Origin: Pseudomonadota bacterium
GTDB taxonomy: Bacteria; Pseudomonadota; Alphaproteobacteria; G022571365
Assembly (NCBI GenBank): GCA_022571365.1
Contig: JACZXZ010000023.1
Location: forward strand, 1 to 33,095
Length of the DNA stretch: 33,095 nucleotides
Reading direction: 5' to 3'
The notes under the pieces were generated by a model, which was given only the letters and a program-made list of their open reading frames with translations, ran no database searches and was not told the origin of the DNA. Shown piece by piece: positions 1 to 8,126 of the stretch. Position numbers and translations under genes: made by a program. The stretch's first letter is position 1, and every line of letters begins with the position of its first letter.

Positions 1-561
1 CACGAAACGGAACGCTCCGGTTTCCGGCTCGAGACCAACCAGCCGCTCGCGCCAGCCGTCTTGCGTGCGCTGAAACTGGCAGATCGGCAGGGAGTCGAAG
101 AACTCGTTGGCGACCAGGATCAACGGGCCGTCCGGCACCGAAGCGAGCCGGTCATGCCAGCGCGGCCGGAGGCCCTTGAGCGCCGCCCTTTGATGGGCGC
201 GGAGCGCGGGGCTGATTTCGACCAGATGCACCTCTATCGCGGCTCGAAACGCCGGCACGGCCCGTGCCGCGCGCAGCGCGTCGGCCATCAGCGTGCCGCG
301 CCCGGGACCGAGTTCGACCAGGTTGACGGACGCGGGCCGGCCCATCTGGTTCCACCACTGGACGCACCATAACCCGACGAGCTCGCCGAACATCTGGCTG
401 ATTTCCGGGGCGGTGGTGAAATCGCCGGCGGCGCCAAAGGGATCGCCCCGCATGTAATAGCCGTGCTTGGGGTGGGTGAGGGCTTCGGCCATGTACCGGG
501 CAGCCGAGATGGGACCGTCGCGTTCGATGAGCTGGCGCAGGTGGCTTGCGAGATCGCTCAC
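1..561 (-). CDS. midA: Class I SAM-dependent methyltransferase of the MidA/NDUFAF7 (DUF185) family, 3' part outside window
   Basis: Frame read by hand from a GTG at 561; 187 codons are visible with no stop before the left edge, so the C-terminal half is missing. The N-terminus (HPKHGYYMRGDPFGAAGDF then TTAPEISQMFGE, about residues 30-60) is the MidA-family signature, and LVELGPGRGTLM (81-92) is SAM-binding motif I. NEFFDSLPICQF follows at about 155. The mitochondrial homologue NDUFAF7 methylates an arginine of a complex I subunit; the bacterial substrate is not evident here. The GTG start overlaps the lgt stop in a GTGA tetranucleotide, implying translational coupling to lgt, a common alphaproteobacterial arrangement. 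Confidence 0.9.
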   Translation of the reverse strand, partial: MSDLASHLRQLIERDGPISAARYMAEALTHPKHGYYMRGDPFGAAGDFTTAPEISQMFGELVGLWCVQWWNQMGRPASVNLVELGPGRGTLMADALRAARAVPAFRAAIEVHLVEISPALRAHQRAALKGLRPRWHDRLASVPDGPLILVANEFFDSLPICQFQRTQDGWRERLVGLEPETGAFRFV

Positions 562-1349
562 GTCCGCCGTCTGGAGCGCAGAATCAGAAAGAGGCCGAAC
601 CCCAGCATGGGCAGCGACAACAACTGGCCCATGGTGGTGCCGGCGACAAGGTAGCCGATGTGGGCGTCGGGCTCCCGGAACAGCTCGCCGATGGCGCGCG
701 CGACGGCGTAGCCCACAAGGAACGCCCCGGTAAGCCGGCCCGGCGCGGCCCGGGCTCCGCCCCAGCGCTCCATGGCCAGGAGAACAGCGAACAGCACCAT
801 GCCCTCGAGCGCGGCCTCGTAGAGCTGGCTGGGATGCCGGGGCATTGGACCGCCGGCCGGGAACACCATGGCCCAGGGCGCCTCGCTCGCGCGGCCGAAC
901 AGCTCGCCATTGACAAAATTGGCGATCCTCCCGAGGAACAGGCCGATCGGGGCGGCGCAGGCGACGACGTCGCCGACCTGGAGCAGGACCAGCTTGCGCC
1001 GGCGGACGAACAGCACAAGCGCAAGCGCGACGCCGAGGAGGCCGCCGTGGAACGACATGCCGCCGCGCCACAGGAAGGCGATCTCCAGCGGATGGTCCAG
1101 GTAGTAACCCGGATTGTAGAACAGCACATAGCCGAGCCGGCCGCCGAGGAGCACGCCGAGGATCGCCCACACCATAAGGTCGTCCACCTCGCGCGCCGTC
1201 ATGGCCTGGGGCGGGCGTACGACCAGGCGACGGACATACCACCAGGCGATGAGAAAACTTGCGAGATAGGCGAGCGCGTACCAGCGGACCGCAAACGGGC
1301 CGATCTCGATGGCGACCGGGTCGATGGCTGGAAAGGCGATGGCGAACAT
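558..1349 (-). CDS. lgt: Phosphatidylglycerol--prolipoprotein diacylglyceryl transferase
   Basis: A 263-residue polytopic inner-membrane protein that transfers diacylglycerol from phosphatidylglycerol to the lipobox cysteine of prolipoproteins, the first step of lipoprotein maturation. Visible landmarks are GGMSFHGG (96-103), with the His equivalent to E. coli H103, and the Lgt signature RIANFVNGELFGR (141-153), whose first Arg matches the essential R143. HPSQLYEA lies near the C-terminal third. Several hydrophobic segments fit the seven-helix Lgt fold, and the length is normal for the family. The ATG at 1349 directly precedes the conserved N-terminus. It is the upstream partner of midA, with a 4-base overlap. 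Its substrate phosphatidylglycerol depends on pgsA, also in this window. Confidence 0.97.
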   Translation of the reverse strand: MFAIAFPAIDPVAIEIGPFAVRWYALAYLASFLIAWWYVRRLVVRPPQAMTAREVDDLMVWAILGVLLGGRLGYVLFYNPGYYLDHPLEIAFLWRGGMSFHGGLLGVALALVLFVRRRKLVLLQVGDVVACAAPIGLFLGRIANFVNGELFGRASEAPWAMVFPAGGPMPRHPSQLYEAALEGMVLFAVLLAMERWGGARAAPGRLTGAFLVGYAVARAIGELFREPDAHIGYLVAGTTMGQLLSLPMLGFGLFLILRSRRRT

Positions 1350-1419
1350 TATTAAGGGCTATAAGGGTTATGCCGAATAGGCCGGCCGCGCGTCCGGGCC
1401 ATGTACCACATCCTACCCC

Positions 1420-2406
1420 CTAAAGGTACGGGTCCGGCGCGCTCAGGTAGTCCCGCACGTACCGGGTGACGCCGTCCTCGAGCGAGGTGAAAGGCTTGTC
1501 GTACCCGGCGGCGCGCAGGCGAGAGGTGTTGGCCTGGGTGAAATACTGGTAGGTGTCGCGGATCTCTGGCGGGGTGTCGATATATTTGATCTGCGGCTCT
1601 TTGCCGAGGGCCCGGAAGGCGGCGGCGACAAGGTCGGCGAAGGAGCGCGCTTTGCCGGTCCCCAAGTTGAAAAGGCCGCTCTTATCCGGGGTGTCGCAGA
1701 GCCACATCATGACGTCGACGCAGTCGCCGACCCAGGTGAAATCGCGCATCTGGCCGCCGTCGGGGTAGTCCGGGTTGTGGGATTTGAAAAGTCTCGCCGG
1801 TTTGTCCTCCGCGGCGTTGGGATAGATCTGGGCGACCATGCTCTTCATGGAACCTTTGTGGTACTCGTTGGGACCGTAGATGTTGAAGAACTTGAGGCCG
1901 ACCCACTGGGGCGGCGTCGGCGCGCCGGCGCTCGCCAGCCGGGCGACGCGGCGATCGAACAGGTGCTTGCTCCACCCGTAGCGGTTCAAGGGTCTCAGCC
2001 GAGCCAGCGCCTCGACCGAAGGATCATCGTCGAATCCCTGGGCGCCGTCGCCGTAGGTGGCCGCCGAGGACGCATAGATGAGGCGGGCGCCGTGGCGGGC
2101 GCACCAGTCCCACAGGCTCAGCGAAAAATGGAAGTTCGTCGCCACCATCAGATCGGCGTCGGTCTCGGTGGTCGAGGACACGGCGCCCATGTGAAAGATG
2201 AGTTCGACCTCGCCCGCGTGGGTGTCGAGATAGTCCAAGAGGCGCTCCGGAGAAACGAAATCCGCAATCTCGCGCTTGGCGATGTTGCGCCATTTCTCAT
2301 CCGTGCCCAGCCGGTCTGCGACCACCAGCTCCGAGTGGCCGCGCGCGCCCAGTCCGGCCAAGAGATTGGACCCGATAAAACCGGCCCCGCCGGTAACAAC
2401 GATCAT
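1420..2406 (-). CDS. hldD: ADP-L-glycero-D-manno-heptose 6-epimerase
   Basis: An extended short-chain dehydrogenase of 328 residues that epimerises ADP-D-glycero-D-manno-heptose at C6 using bound NADP, the last step in making the LPS inner-core heptose donor. The Rossmann motif GGAGFIG is at residues 6-12. YASSAATYGDG (111-121) carries the conserved Ser/Thr region, and the catalytic Y143-x3-K147 pair sits in RYGWSK. FFNIYGPNEYHKGSMKS is a typical HldD stretch. The open frame extends 27 codons further upstream (to 2487), but that part is low-complexity and non-homologous; the ATG at 2406 places the nucleotide-binding strand exactly at the N-terminus. It is divergent from ubiK and appears monocistronic. 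Confidence 0.95.
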   Translation of the reverse strand: MIVVTGGAGFIGSNLLAGLGARGHSELVVADRLGTDEKWRNIAKREIADFVSPERLLDYLDTHAGEVELIFHMGAVSSTTETDADLMVATNFHFSLSLWDWCARHGARLIYASSAATYGDGAQGFDDDPSVEALARLRPLNRYGWSKHLFDRRVARLASAGAPTPPQWVGLKFFNIYGPNEYHKGSMKSMVAQIYPNAAEDKPARLFKSHNPDYPDGGQMRDFTWVGDCVDVMMWLCDTPDKSGLFNLGTGKARSFADLVAAAFRALGKEPQIKYIDTPPEIRDTYQYFTQANTSRLRAAGYDKPFTSLEDGVTRYVRDYLSAPDPYL

Positions 2407-2589
2407 GCCATCACCACGCGCACATGGATCCTCGTCATGGCCCGCCTCCGTCCCGGCGCCGTCCCAACCATAGGCCCCGCCCGCCATGGGCCGCGCCCGT
2501 TATAGGTCTCGCTCCGGGCCGCGGCAAGCGCGGGTGGTTGCGCGCAGCCGGGCGCGACACCATAATGCCGCTGGACGGAAGGTGGAAAC

Positions 2590-3018
2590 ATGCAAACCCA
2601 GAATCGACTGCTCGATGACCTGGCCCGCGTCGCGGGCGGCGCGCTGAGCACGCTCGCCGGGATCAAGGACGAGATCGAGGCGCTTTTGCGCCAGCAGGTC
2701 GAACGCCTGCTCGGCGATATGGAGCTCGTGAACCGCGAGGAGTTCGAGGCCGTCAAGGCCATGGCCGCCAAGGCCCGCGCCGAGCAGGAAGCGCTTGTCG
2801 CCCGCATCCGGAAGTTGGAGGCCGAGCTCGCCGGCCGCAAGAGAGCCGCGGCCAAAGCCCCGGCGCGGAAGGCGAGCGCGGCCAAAGCCCCGGCGCGGAA
2901 GGCGAGCGCGGCCAAAGCCCCGGCGCGGAAGACGAGCGCGGCCAAGCGTTCGACCAAGCCCCGTGGCCGGGCCTCGAGCCCCCGCCGCCGGCCCAAAGGC
3001 AAGACCAAGGGCGGCTGA
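2590..3018 (+). CDS. ubiK: UbiK-type ubiquinone biosynthesis accessory factor (BMFP domain) with a repetitive Lys/Ala tail
   Basis: 142 residues. The first 80 or so match the BMFP/UbiK family: an amphipathic N-terminal helix (LLDDLARVAGGALSTLAG), then a coiled coil (VNREEFEAVKAMAAKARAE, EQEALVARIRKLEAEL). In E. coli, UbiK binds UbiJ and stimulates aerobic ubiquinone synthesis. The tail from residue 84 is a basic K/A/P/S-rich extension built on three tandem copies of AAKAPARKAS followed by an Arg-rich end, much longer than the minimal family protein and probably disordered. The ATG at 2590 has a GGAAGGTGG ribosome site. The tail could bind nucleic acid or acidic lipid; that is inference only. 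Confidence 0.85.
   Translation: MQTQNRLLDDLARVAGGALSTLAGIKDEIEALLRQQVERLLGDMELVNREEFEAVKAMAAKARAEQEALVARIRKLEAELAGRKRAAAKAPARKASAAKAPARKASAAKAPARKTSAAKRSTKPRGRASSPRRRPKGKTKGG
2848..2937 (+). repeat. Three tandem 30-bp coding repeats in the ubiK tail
   Basis: Units at 2848-2877, 2878-2907 and 2908-2937 are identical except for one base in the third copy (ggcgagc to gacgagc). Each encodes the decapeptide AAKAPARKAS, or ARKTS in the last copy. The repeat is in frame (10 codons), so copy-number change would lengthen or shorten the basic tail without breaking the gene. Confidence 0.95.
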
Positions 3019-3482
3019 TAGGACATCAGGTTCGCCTGCGGGACGGGACGGCGGCTGGCTGCTTCACAAACGCAGGCCCCGCCCAGAGGCGCCTCATCCT
3101 CCCTTTCACGGGTTCGCGCATCATCCCCAGACACCTTTCGTCGGGGCTATCCTTATGAAATCGCTCATATTCTCTCATCCCTGCCGTGGGGGGATCGACG
3201 GCGGATGCCCCCGCCGCCGAGGCGATAGGGTCAACCATGACCCCTGCGCCGGTGAGGCTAAATGCCTCGCCAGCGGCCGGTTGTAAGGCCGCCCTCAAAG
3301 TTACCCACAGCTTTTTTCGGCGCTTCGTGAATCTGTTGTTGCGACCGGCCGGTTAATTTGGCACCCTACTTGTTATGGTGTGTCGAGGAGCCCGGCCACA
3401 CAAGATGTTGCATTGATGGCGGACCCGGCCCCCACCCCTCGAGCCACCGCGGCACCGGCCCCTAAAGGCTAAAGGAGCGAAG
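3019..3482. other. 464-bp intergenic stretch between ubiK and the YbjN-domain gene
   Basis: No credible coding frame in either strand: the open frames here are short, compositionally odd and match nothing I recognise. The only candidate signal is a sigma-54-like element at 3359-3374, listed separately. The 60 bases before 3483 are C-rich and end in the AAAGGAGCGAAG ribosome site. No tRNA or obvious structured RNA was seen. Confidence 0.6.
3359..3374 (+). promoter_or_regulatory. Possible sigma-54 (-24/-12) promoter upstream of the YbjN-domain gene
   Basis: The 16-mer TGGCACCCTACTTGTT matches the consensus TGGCACG-N4-TTGCW except at two positions: G to C after TGGCAC, and C to T in the -12 element. 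Spacing between the conserved GG and TG is as required. It would start transcription about 100 bases before the ATG at 3483. I see no upstream activator site, so a chance match is possible. Confidence 0.3.
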
Positions 3483-3986
3483 ATGCCTGCAGTTTCCCTC
3501 GAAGGCGATTACCCCCAAACCAATCCCCTTGACCTCGTCGAGGAGATCGTCAGCGCCAATGAATGGACCTTTCAGCGCGTGAGCGATGACGAAATACTGG
3601 TCAACATTTCCGGACATTGGTGCGACTACTGCCTTTGTTTTACCTGGTGCCAGGAGGCGAGCGCCATGCACTTCGTCTGCGCCTTCAACCTCAAGCTGTC
3701 GAAAAGGCGGCGCGCGGCCTGTCACGAGCTGTTGGCCATAATCAATGCGCAGATGTGGCTGGGTCATTTCGACCTGTCGCCAGAGGGCGACCTGCCGACA
3801 TTTCGCCACACCGTTCTGCTGCGCGGGGCGCGCGGCGCCAGCGTCGAGCAGTTGGAGGACCTGGTCGACATCGCGGTGAGCCAATGCGAACGGTTTTATC
3901 CGGCCTTCCAGTTCGTGCTGTGGGACGGCCGCAGCCCGGTGGACGCGGTGGCGGCTGCGTTGTTCGACACGGTGGGCGAAGCTTGA
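3483..3986 (+). CDS. YbjN domain-containing protein
   Basis: 167 residues resembling the alphaproteobacterial YbjN-domain (type III secretion chaperone-like fold) proteins that often sit just before proC. It begins NPLDLVEEIVSANEWTFQR and continues through WCQEASAMHFVCAFNLKLS, then KRRRAACHELLAIINAQMW and GHFDLSPEGDLPTFRHTVLLR. There is no signal peptide or membrane segment; it should be cytosolic. The biochemical role of these proteins is not established. The start is fixed by the strong AAAGGAGCGAAG ribosome site. The stop is 5 bases before the proC start, so the two are almost certainly co-transcribed. Confidence 0.85.
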   Translation: MPAVSLEGDYPQTNPLDLVEEIVSANEWTFQRVSDDEILVNISGHWCDYCLCFTWCQEASAMHFVCAFNLKLSKRRRAACHELLAIINAQMWLGHFDLSPEGDLPTFRHTVLLRGARGASVEQLEDLVDIAVSQCERFYPAFQFVLWDGRSPVDAVAAALFDTVGEA

Positions 3987-3991
3987 GTCCC

Positions 3992-4807
3992 ATGCGCGCC
4001 CGGATACTGCTCGTCGGCTGCGGCAGGATGGGCGGGGCGATGCTTTCCGGCTGGCTCGATCGCGGCGTGGCGGCCTCCCAAGTCCTAGTGGTCGAGCCCG
4101 CCCCAGCGAGGGCCGAGTCCGTCAGGCGGGAGCGCGGCGTCACCGTTCATGCCTCGGCGGAAGCCATCGACCCGGCGTTCCGCCCCGATGTGGTGGCCTT
4201 TGCCGTCAAGCCTCAGAACATGGATGAAGTGGCGCCGCTCTGCCGGCGCCATGCCGGCCCCGGGACCGTGTTCCTGTCGATCGCCGCCGGCAAGACCATC
4301 GCCTATTTCGAGCGCCGCCTTGGGGCCGGCGCCGCCATCGTCCGCGCCATGCCCAACGCCCCGGCCGCCGTCGGCCGCGGCATGACGGTCGCCTGCCCGA
4401 GCCCGGCCGTGACCGCGACCCAACGCACGTTGTGCGACAACCTGCTCTCGGCCATCGGCGAGGTCGCCTGGATCGAGGACGAGGCGCTCCTGGATCCGGT
4501 GACGGCGGTCTCCGGTGGTGGCCCGGCCTACGTTTTTCTCCTGGTGGAGTGCTTGGCCGAGGCGGGGATCGCGGCCGGCCTGCCTGAAGACCTGGCCCAG
4601 CGGATAGCCCGCGCCACCGTCAGCGGCAGCGGCGAGCTGCTCAGCCAGTCGTCGGAGCCACCGGAGGCGCTGCGTGAGGCCGTGGCCAACCCCGGCGGGA
4701 CCACGGCGGAGGCGCTTAAAGTTCTGATGGCGGACGATGGCTGGCAGCCGCTCGTGACCCGCGCCATCGCCGCCGCCACGGCACGCTCGCGGGAACTCGC
4801 AGGCTAG
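3992..4807 (+). CDS. proC: Pyrroline-5-carboxylate reductase
   Basis: 271 residues, the usual ProC length. It catalyses the NAD(P)H-dependent reduction of 1-pyrroline-5-carboxylate to L-proline, the last step of proline synthesis. The N-terminal Rossmann motif is GCGRMGGAML (9-18). FAVKPQNMDEV and VRAMPNAPAAVGRG are conserved substrate/cofactor segments. The C-terminal dimerisation signature runs from VTAVSGGGPAYVF to REAVANPGGTTAEAL. The frame stays open 125 codons upstream, but that part is only the YbjN gene in another frame; the ATG at 3992 starts the conserved domain. It follows the YbjN gene by 5 bases, so translation is probably coupled. Confidence 0.96.
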   Translation: MRARILLVGCGRMGGAMLSGWLDRGVAASQVLVVEPAPARAESVRRERGVTVHASAEAIDPAFRPDVVAFAVKPQNMDEVAPLCRRHAGPGTVFLSIAAGKTIAYFERRLGAGAAIVRAMPNAPAAVGRGMTVACPSPAVTATQRTLCDNLLSAIGEVAWIEDEALLDPVTAVSGGGPAYVFLLVECLAEAGIAAGLPEDLAQRIARATVSGSGELLSQSSEPPEALREAVANPGGTTAEALKVLMADDGWQPLVTRAIAAATARSRELAG

Positions 4808-4844
4808 ACAGGATTCGGGGTTCAGGAAGCCCGCGCCGGCGCGT

Positions 4845-5711
4845 TCAAACGGTCAGGTCCTCGCCGCTGCGCGCAGGCACAAGGACGTCTCTCAGCTTGT
4901 CGAGGGCGCGCGCTTCGAGCTGGCGCACCCGCTCCTTGGAGATGCCGAGCTCGCGGCCCAGCGCCTCCAGGGTCAAGCTCGCCTCGGCCAGGTAGCGTTT
5001 CTGGATGATGACCTGCTCGCGCGGTGGCAGCATGCCGAGGGCCCGCCCCAAGAGCCGTCTCCAGAAGCGGGACTGGCTGGCGGCGGTCACTCTCTCCTCG
5101 GGGTTGGAACGGTCGTCCGGCAGACGGTCGATCCAGTCCTCCCTCGCCCCGTTTGCGACCGGCGCATTGAGGGAGTAATCGAGCCCCGACGCCCGCTGCG
5201 CCAGGGTGGCGACGTCGCGGACCGGCACACCGAAGCGCTTGGCGAGGCTGGCGAGGAGGTCTTCGTTAAGAGCCTCGGTGCCGTCCTTGATCTCACTCGT
5301 CATGCGCCTGAGGCGTAGGAACAGCGCCTTTTGGGCCGCCGTCGTACTGACCCTCACCAGAGACCACGACCGGACCACGTATTCCTGGATCGCCGCCCGG
5401 ATCCACCACCTGGCATAGGTCGCAAGCCGCACGTCACGGTCGGGGTTGAAACGCCGCACCGCATGGATCAGGCCGATGGTGCCTTCCTGAACCAGATCGT
5501 TCATCGGCAGGCCGGAGTTGCGATAGGCGCGAGCGACCTTGAGGACGAACCTGAGATGGCTGGTGATCAGGCGCGCGGCGGCGGCCGGGTCGCCGGTCAT
5601 CGAACGGCGGGCGAGGTCCATCTCCTCCCTGCGGTTCAACATCGGCTGGCGCCGGAACTCGCCGAAATAGCCCGCTGCCTTGCGCGGCGGCATTGCCTCG
5701 CCAGAAGTCAT
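4845..5711 (-). CDS. rpoH: RNA polymerase sigma factor, RpoH (sigma-32) family, probably a secondary paralogue
   Basis: 288 residues with the group RpoH layout. Region 2 includes LPMNDLVQEGTIGLIHAVRRF (about 69-88) and TYARWWIRAAIQEYVV (98-113). AAQKALFLRLRR (125-136) corresponds to the RpoH box. Region 4 has a helix-turn-helix (LEALGRELGISKERVRQLEARAL). It directs polymerase to heat-shock type promoters. Several positions usually invariant in the main alphaproteobacterial RpoH are altered (VRVSTTAAQKALFL, not the usual KKLFFNLR), suggesting an RpoH2-like paralogue. The start is set at 5711 because TGGAGGGTGGCG lies immediately upstream; the longer open frame to 5936 has no such site and encodes low-complexity sequence. 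Confidence 0.85.
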   Translation of the reverse strand: MTSGEAMPPRKAAGYFGEFRRQPMLNRREEMDLARRSMTGDPAAAARLITSHLRFVLKVARAYRNSGLPMNDLVQEGTIGLIHAVRRFNPDRDVRLATYARWWIRAAIQEYVVRSWSLVRVSTTAAQKALFLRLRRMTSEIKDGTEALNEDLLASLAKRFGVPVRDVATLAQRASGLDYSLNAPVANGAREDWIDRLPDDRSNPEERVTAASQSRFWRRLLGRALGMLPPREQVIIQKRYLAEASLTLEALGRELGISKERVRQLEARALDKLRDVLVPARSGEDLTV

Positions 5712-5760
5712 CGCCACCCTCCAAAGGCGCAGCATCGCACGGCGAGAGTTAGAGTCAAAT

Positions 5761-5792
5761 GAATTTGAGTTCGAGTGAATTCGAGCTCGAGG
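5761..5792. repeat. Imperfect 16-bp tandem repeat in the rpoH / TetR-like intergenic region
   Basis: gaatttgagttcgagt (5761-5776) is followed by gaattcgagctcgagg (5777-5792), three mismatches in 16. The flank (gagttagagtcaaat, 5746-5760) looks like a further degenerate unit. It lies between the divergent starts at 5711 and 5912, so it could be a shared operator. This is inference from position only. Confidence 0.6.
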
Positions 5793-5911
5793 CGCGGCGC
5801 ATCCGCTGGCCCGCGGCCCCGCCGAACCGGCGCGCCCGCGCGGTTTGGTTTCTTGCCTGACGATGCTAGGGTATGGAAAAAGCCGGAGCCGCCGGGAACG
5901 GGGAGGCAGCC

Positions 5912-6529
5912 ATGGTGCGCAAGGCCGATCTTCCAAAGCACATCGTTCACACAGCGCTCGATCTGGCGGTCAGCCGCGGATGGTACAACACCTCGCTTGC
6001 CGATATCGCGGCGGCGGCCAAGGTGCCCCTGGCCCAACTCCATGCCATCTATCCGTCGAAGGGGGCGATCGTGGCGGCCTTCTCGAAGCAGATCGACGAG
6101 CAGGTGCTCGCCGCGGTGGCGGAGGAGGAGGAAGCTGAAGGCTCGCCCCGCGACCGGTTGTTCGATGTGCTGATGCAGCGCTTCGACGCGCTCAAGCCCC
6201 ACAAAGCGACGGTCGAGGCCATCTTGGCCGATGCCGGCCGCGATCCGCTCGCGACGCTGCGCGACCTGCCCAGGCTCATGCAGTCGATGGCGCGGATGCT
6301 CGAGGCGGCCGGAATCAACTCCTCCGGCTACGCCGGCGCGCTTCAGGCCAAAGGCTTGGCCTACGTCTATCTTTCGACGCTGCGGGTGTGGCTCAACGAC
6401 GAAACCCCGGACATGGCCAGGACCATGGCCGCGCTGGATAAGCGGTTGCGCTACGCGGAGCGGCTGGCCGAGCTGTTCTGGCCCGGGCCACGCGCCGCTC
6501 CAGGGGAGACGGCTTCCGCGACCGGTTGA
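5912..6529 (+). CDS. TetR-like / COQ9-family protein
   Basis: 205 residues. The N-terminus has a TetR-type helix-turn-helix (SLADIAAAAKVPLAQLHAIY, about 28-47, preceded by ALDLAVSRGWYNT). The C-terminal part (LAYVYLSTLRVWLNDETPD, then MARTMAALDKRLRYAERLAE) resembles the C-terminal region of COQ9-family proteins, themselves TetR-fold lipid-binding proteins that assist ubiquinone biosynthesis. Whether it binds DNA, lipid or both cannot be decided from sequence. The ATG at 5912 has GGGGAGG six bases upstream and is preferred over the ATG at 5873, which adds 13 unconserved residues. It is divergent from rpoH. Confidence 0.75.
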   Translation: MVRKADLPKHIVHTALDLAVSRGWYNTSLADIAAAAKVPLAQLHAIYPSKGAIVAAFSKQIDEQVLAAVAEEEEAEGSPRDRLFDVLMQRFDALKPHKATVEAILADAGRDPLATLRDLPRLMQSMARMLEAAGINSSGYAGALQAKGLAYVYLSTLRVWLNDETPDMARTMAALDKRLRYAERLAELFWPGPRAAPGETASATG

Positions 6530-6799
6530 TCGCCGGGATGACGCGGAACTCCCCCTCCCCGGGCCGCGCACCGATCCGGGGCACGTTCTCCTGGCCTCTG
6601 ATTGACATCCGGGCCTGAGCCGGCGCGCTGTAAGGCGCTGTCCATGCACCGCGGGCCATGCACCGCGAGCCCGCGATCCGAAGGCAATAACCCGATCTCC
6701 GGGTGGACCCTGGTGTCTTGTGTCTTGGCGCGCGGGAAGCCAAGCCCCGGCGCCCGCCTCGTGCCTCCCTGCTCCCAGGCGGCCCCGCCCGGCGGGGAG
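6530..6799. other. 270-bp convergent intergenic region with a 14-bp tandem repeat
   Basis: The region lies between the stops of the TetR/COQ9-like gene and the histidine kinase gene. It contains a near-perfect tandem duplication of ccatgcaccgcggg at 6642-6655 and 6656-6669 (the second copy ends gag), and a ggtgtcttgtgtcttgg motif near 6710. No gene and no convincing hairpin terminator were seen. Confidence 0.6.
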
Positions 6800-8125
6800 T
6801 CACACCGGCAGACGCAACTGCACGCGCAGGCCGCCGCGCGGGGAGTCGCCCAGGACGATGTCGCCGCCGTGGCTGTGCGCGACGTCGCGGGCGATGGCAA
6901 GCCCGAGGCCGACGCCGCCCGTGTCCGGGTTGCGCGACGGGTCCAGCCGGTAGAACGGCCGGAATACCTCCTCGCGCTGATCCTCGGGAATGCCCGGGCC
7001 GTCGTCGTCTATGGTGATCTCGATGGCGTCGTCGCGGCGCCCGGCACGGACCGAGACGTGATCGCCATAGAGGGTGGCGTTGCGCACCAAGTTGGTGACA
7101 CAGCGTTTGAATGCGTTGGGCCGGACCGTCAACGTCATGTCGCTTTCGGCTTGAAACTCGATCTCCTTACCCTCGCGCTGCGCTTCACTGACAATCTGAT
7201 CGAGCAGCGCCGAGACGTCGATTGGCACCGGTTTTTCAGTGCCCTCGCCCTGGGCAAAGGCGAGATATTCATCGAGCATTTTGTCCATCTCGGCGACGTC
7301 GGATTTGAGTTCGGCGACTTCGGGACTGTCCCCCAGCATGGCGTGCTGCAGTTTCATTCTGGTGAGCGGCGTGCGCAGATCATGAGACACCCCGGCCAGC
7401 ATTTCCGTGCGCTGGACGATCTGCCGCTTGATGCGCTCGCGCATGAGCAGGAAGGCCGCAGCCGCCTGGCGTACCTCGGTGGCGCCGGAGGGCTTGAAGT
7501 CGGGCACGTCACGACCCTTGCCGAAGCTGTCCGCGGCGGCCGCCAGTCGGCGGATGGGACGGACCTGGTTGCGCATGAACATGGTGGCGACCGCAAACAG
7601 GATAAGCGAGGTTCCCGTCATCCACATGACGAAGATGTAGGTGGTCGAGCTGAACAGCCGCTTGCGCGGCGCGAACACCTGAAGCACGCCGTCCGGAAGC
7701 TGGATGTTGATTTCCACCTCCCGCCCGAAGGATCGGGTGTCGATCGCAAACGGCCGGCGCACGCGCTCGGCGAGCGCGTGGGCGAGCATGCGGTCGAGGG
7801 TGCCGGCGCGTGGCGTCGGCGACGTGTTAGGCAGGATTTCACCCTTCCTTACCGTCGCCCGGATGCCCATTTTGTGGCGCGCCATCTCCAGGATCCACGC
7901 CTCGTTCTCGGGCCCTGGCATCGTGCGCATCAGGTCGATGACCATGGCGATCTCGCCGGCGAGCGAGCCGGCGCGATGCCGGGTGATCGTGTCCCAGTGG
8001 CGCTCGTAAAAGACCAAGGCGATCACGACCTGCAACAGGATCAGCGGCGTGACGATGATCAAAAGCGAGCGGCCTAACAGGCTGTGCGGCAAAAAGCGTT
8101 TCAGGAAGGCGCCTGGTCGCGTCAC
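6800..8125 (-). CDS. EnvZ-like two-component sensor histidine kinase
   Basis: 441 residues. Two membrane helices (about 20-40 and 163-183) flank a periplasmic domain of about 120 residues. A HAMP linker follows (NQVRPIRRLAAAADSFGKG), then the HisKA motif GVSHDLRTPLTRMKL with the phospho-acceptor H248. The HATPase domain has an N box (NLVRNATLYGD), a D box (DDDGPGIPEDQ) and a G box (TGGVGLGLAIA). The start is a GTG at 8125, one base after the response-regulator stop, so the pair is translationally coupled. It resembles the alphaproteobacterial EnvZ-type kinases paired with an OmpR-like regulator; the stimulus is unknown. Confidence 0.93.
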   Translation of the reverse strand: MTRPGAFLKRFLPHSLLGRSLLIIVTPLILLQVVIALVFYERHWDTITRHRAGSLAGEIAMVIDLMRTMPGPENEAWILEMARHKMGIRATVRKGEILPNTSPTPRAGTLDRMLAHALAERVRRPFAIDTRSFGREVEINIQLPDGVLQVFAPRKRLFSSTTYIFVMWMTGTSLILFAVATMFMRNQVRPIRRLAAAADSFGKGRDVPDFKPSGATEVRQAAAAFLLMRERIKRQIVQRTEMLAGVSHDLRTPLTRMKLQHAMLGDSPEVAELKSDVAEMDKMLDEYLAFAQGEGTEKPVPIDVSALLDQIVSEAQREGKEIEFQAESDMTLTVRPNAFKRCVTNLVRNATLYGDHVSVRAGRRDDAIEITIDDDGPGIPEDQREEVFRPFYRLDPSRNPDTGGVGLGLAIARDVAHSHGGDIVLGDSPRGGLRVQLRLPV

Positions 8126-8126
8126 G

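Noticed and set aside
6602-8077. 491-codon plus-strand open frame
   Set aside because: Antisense to a clear histidine kinase gene; it reflects GC-rich codon bias of the true gene.
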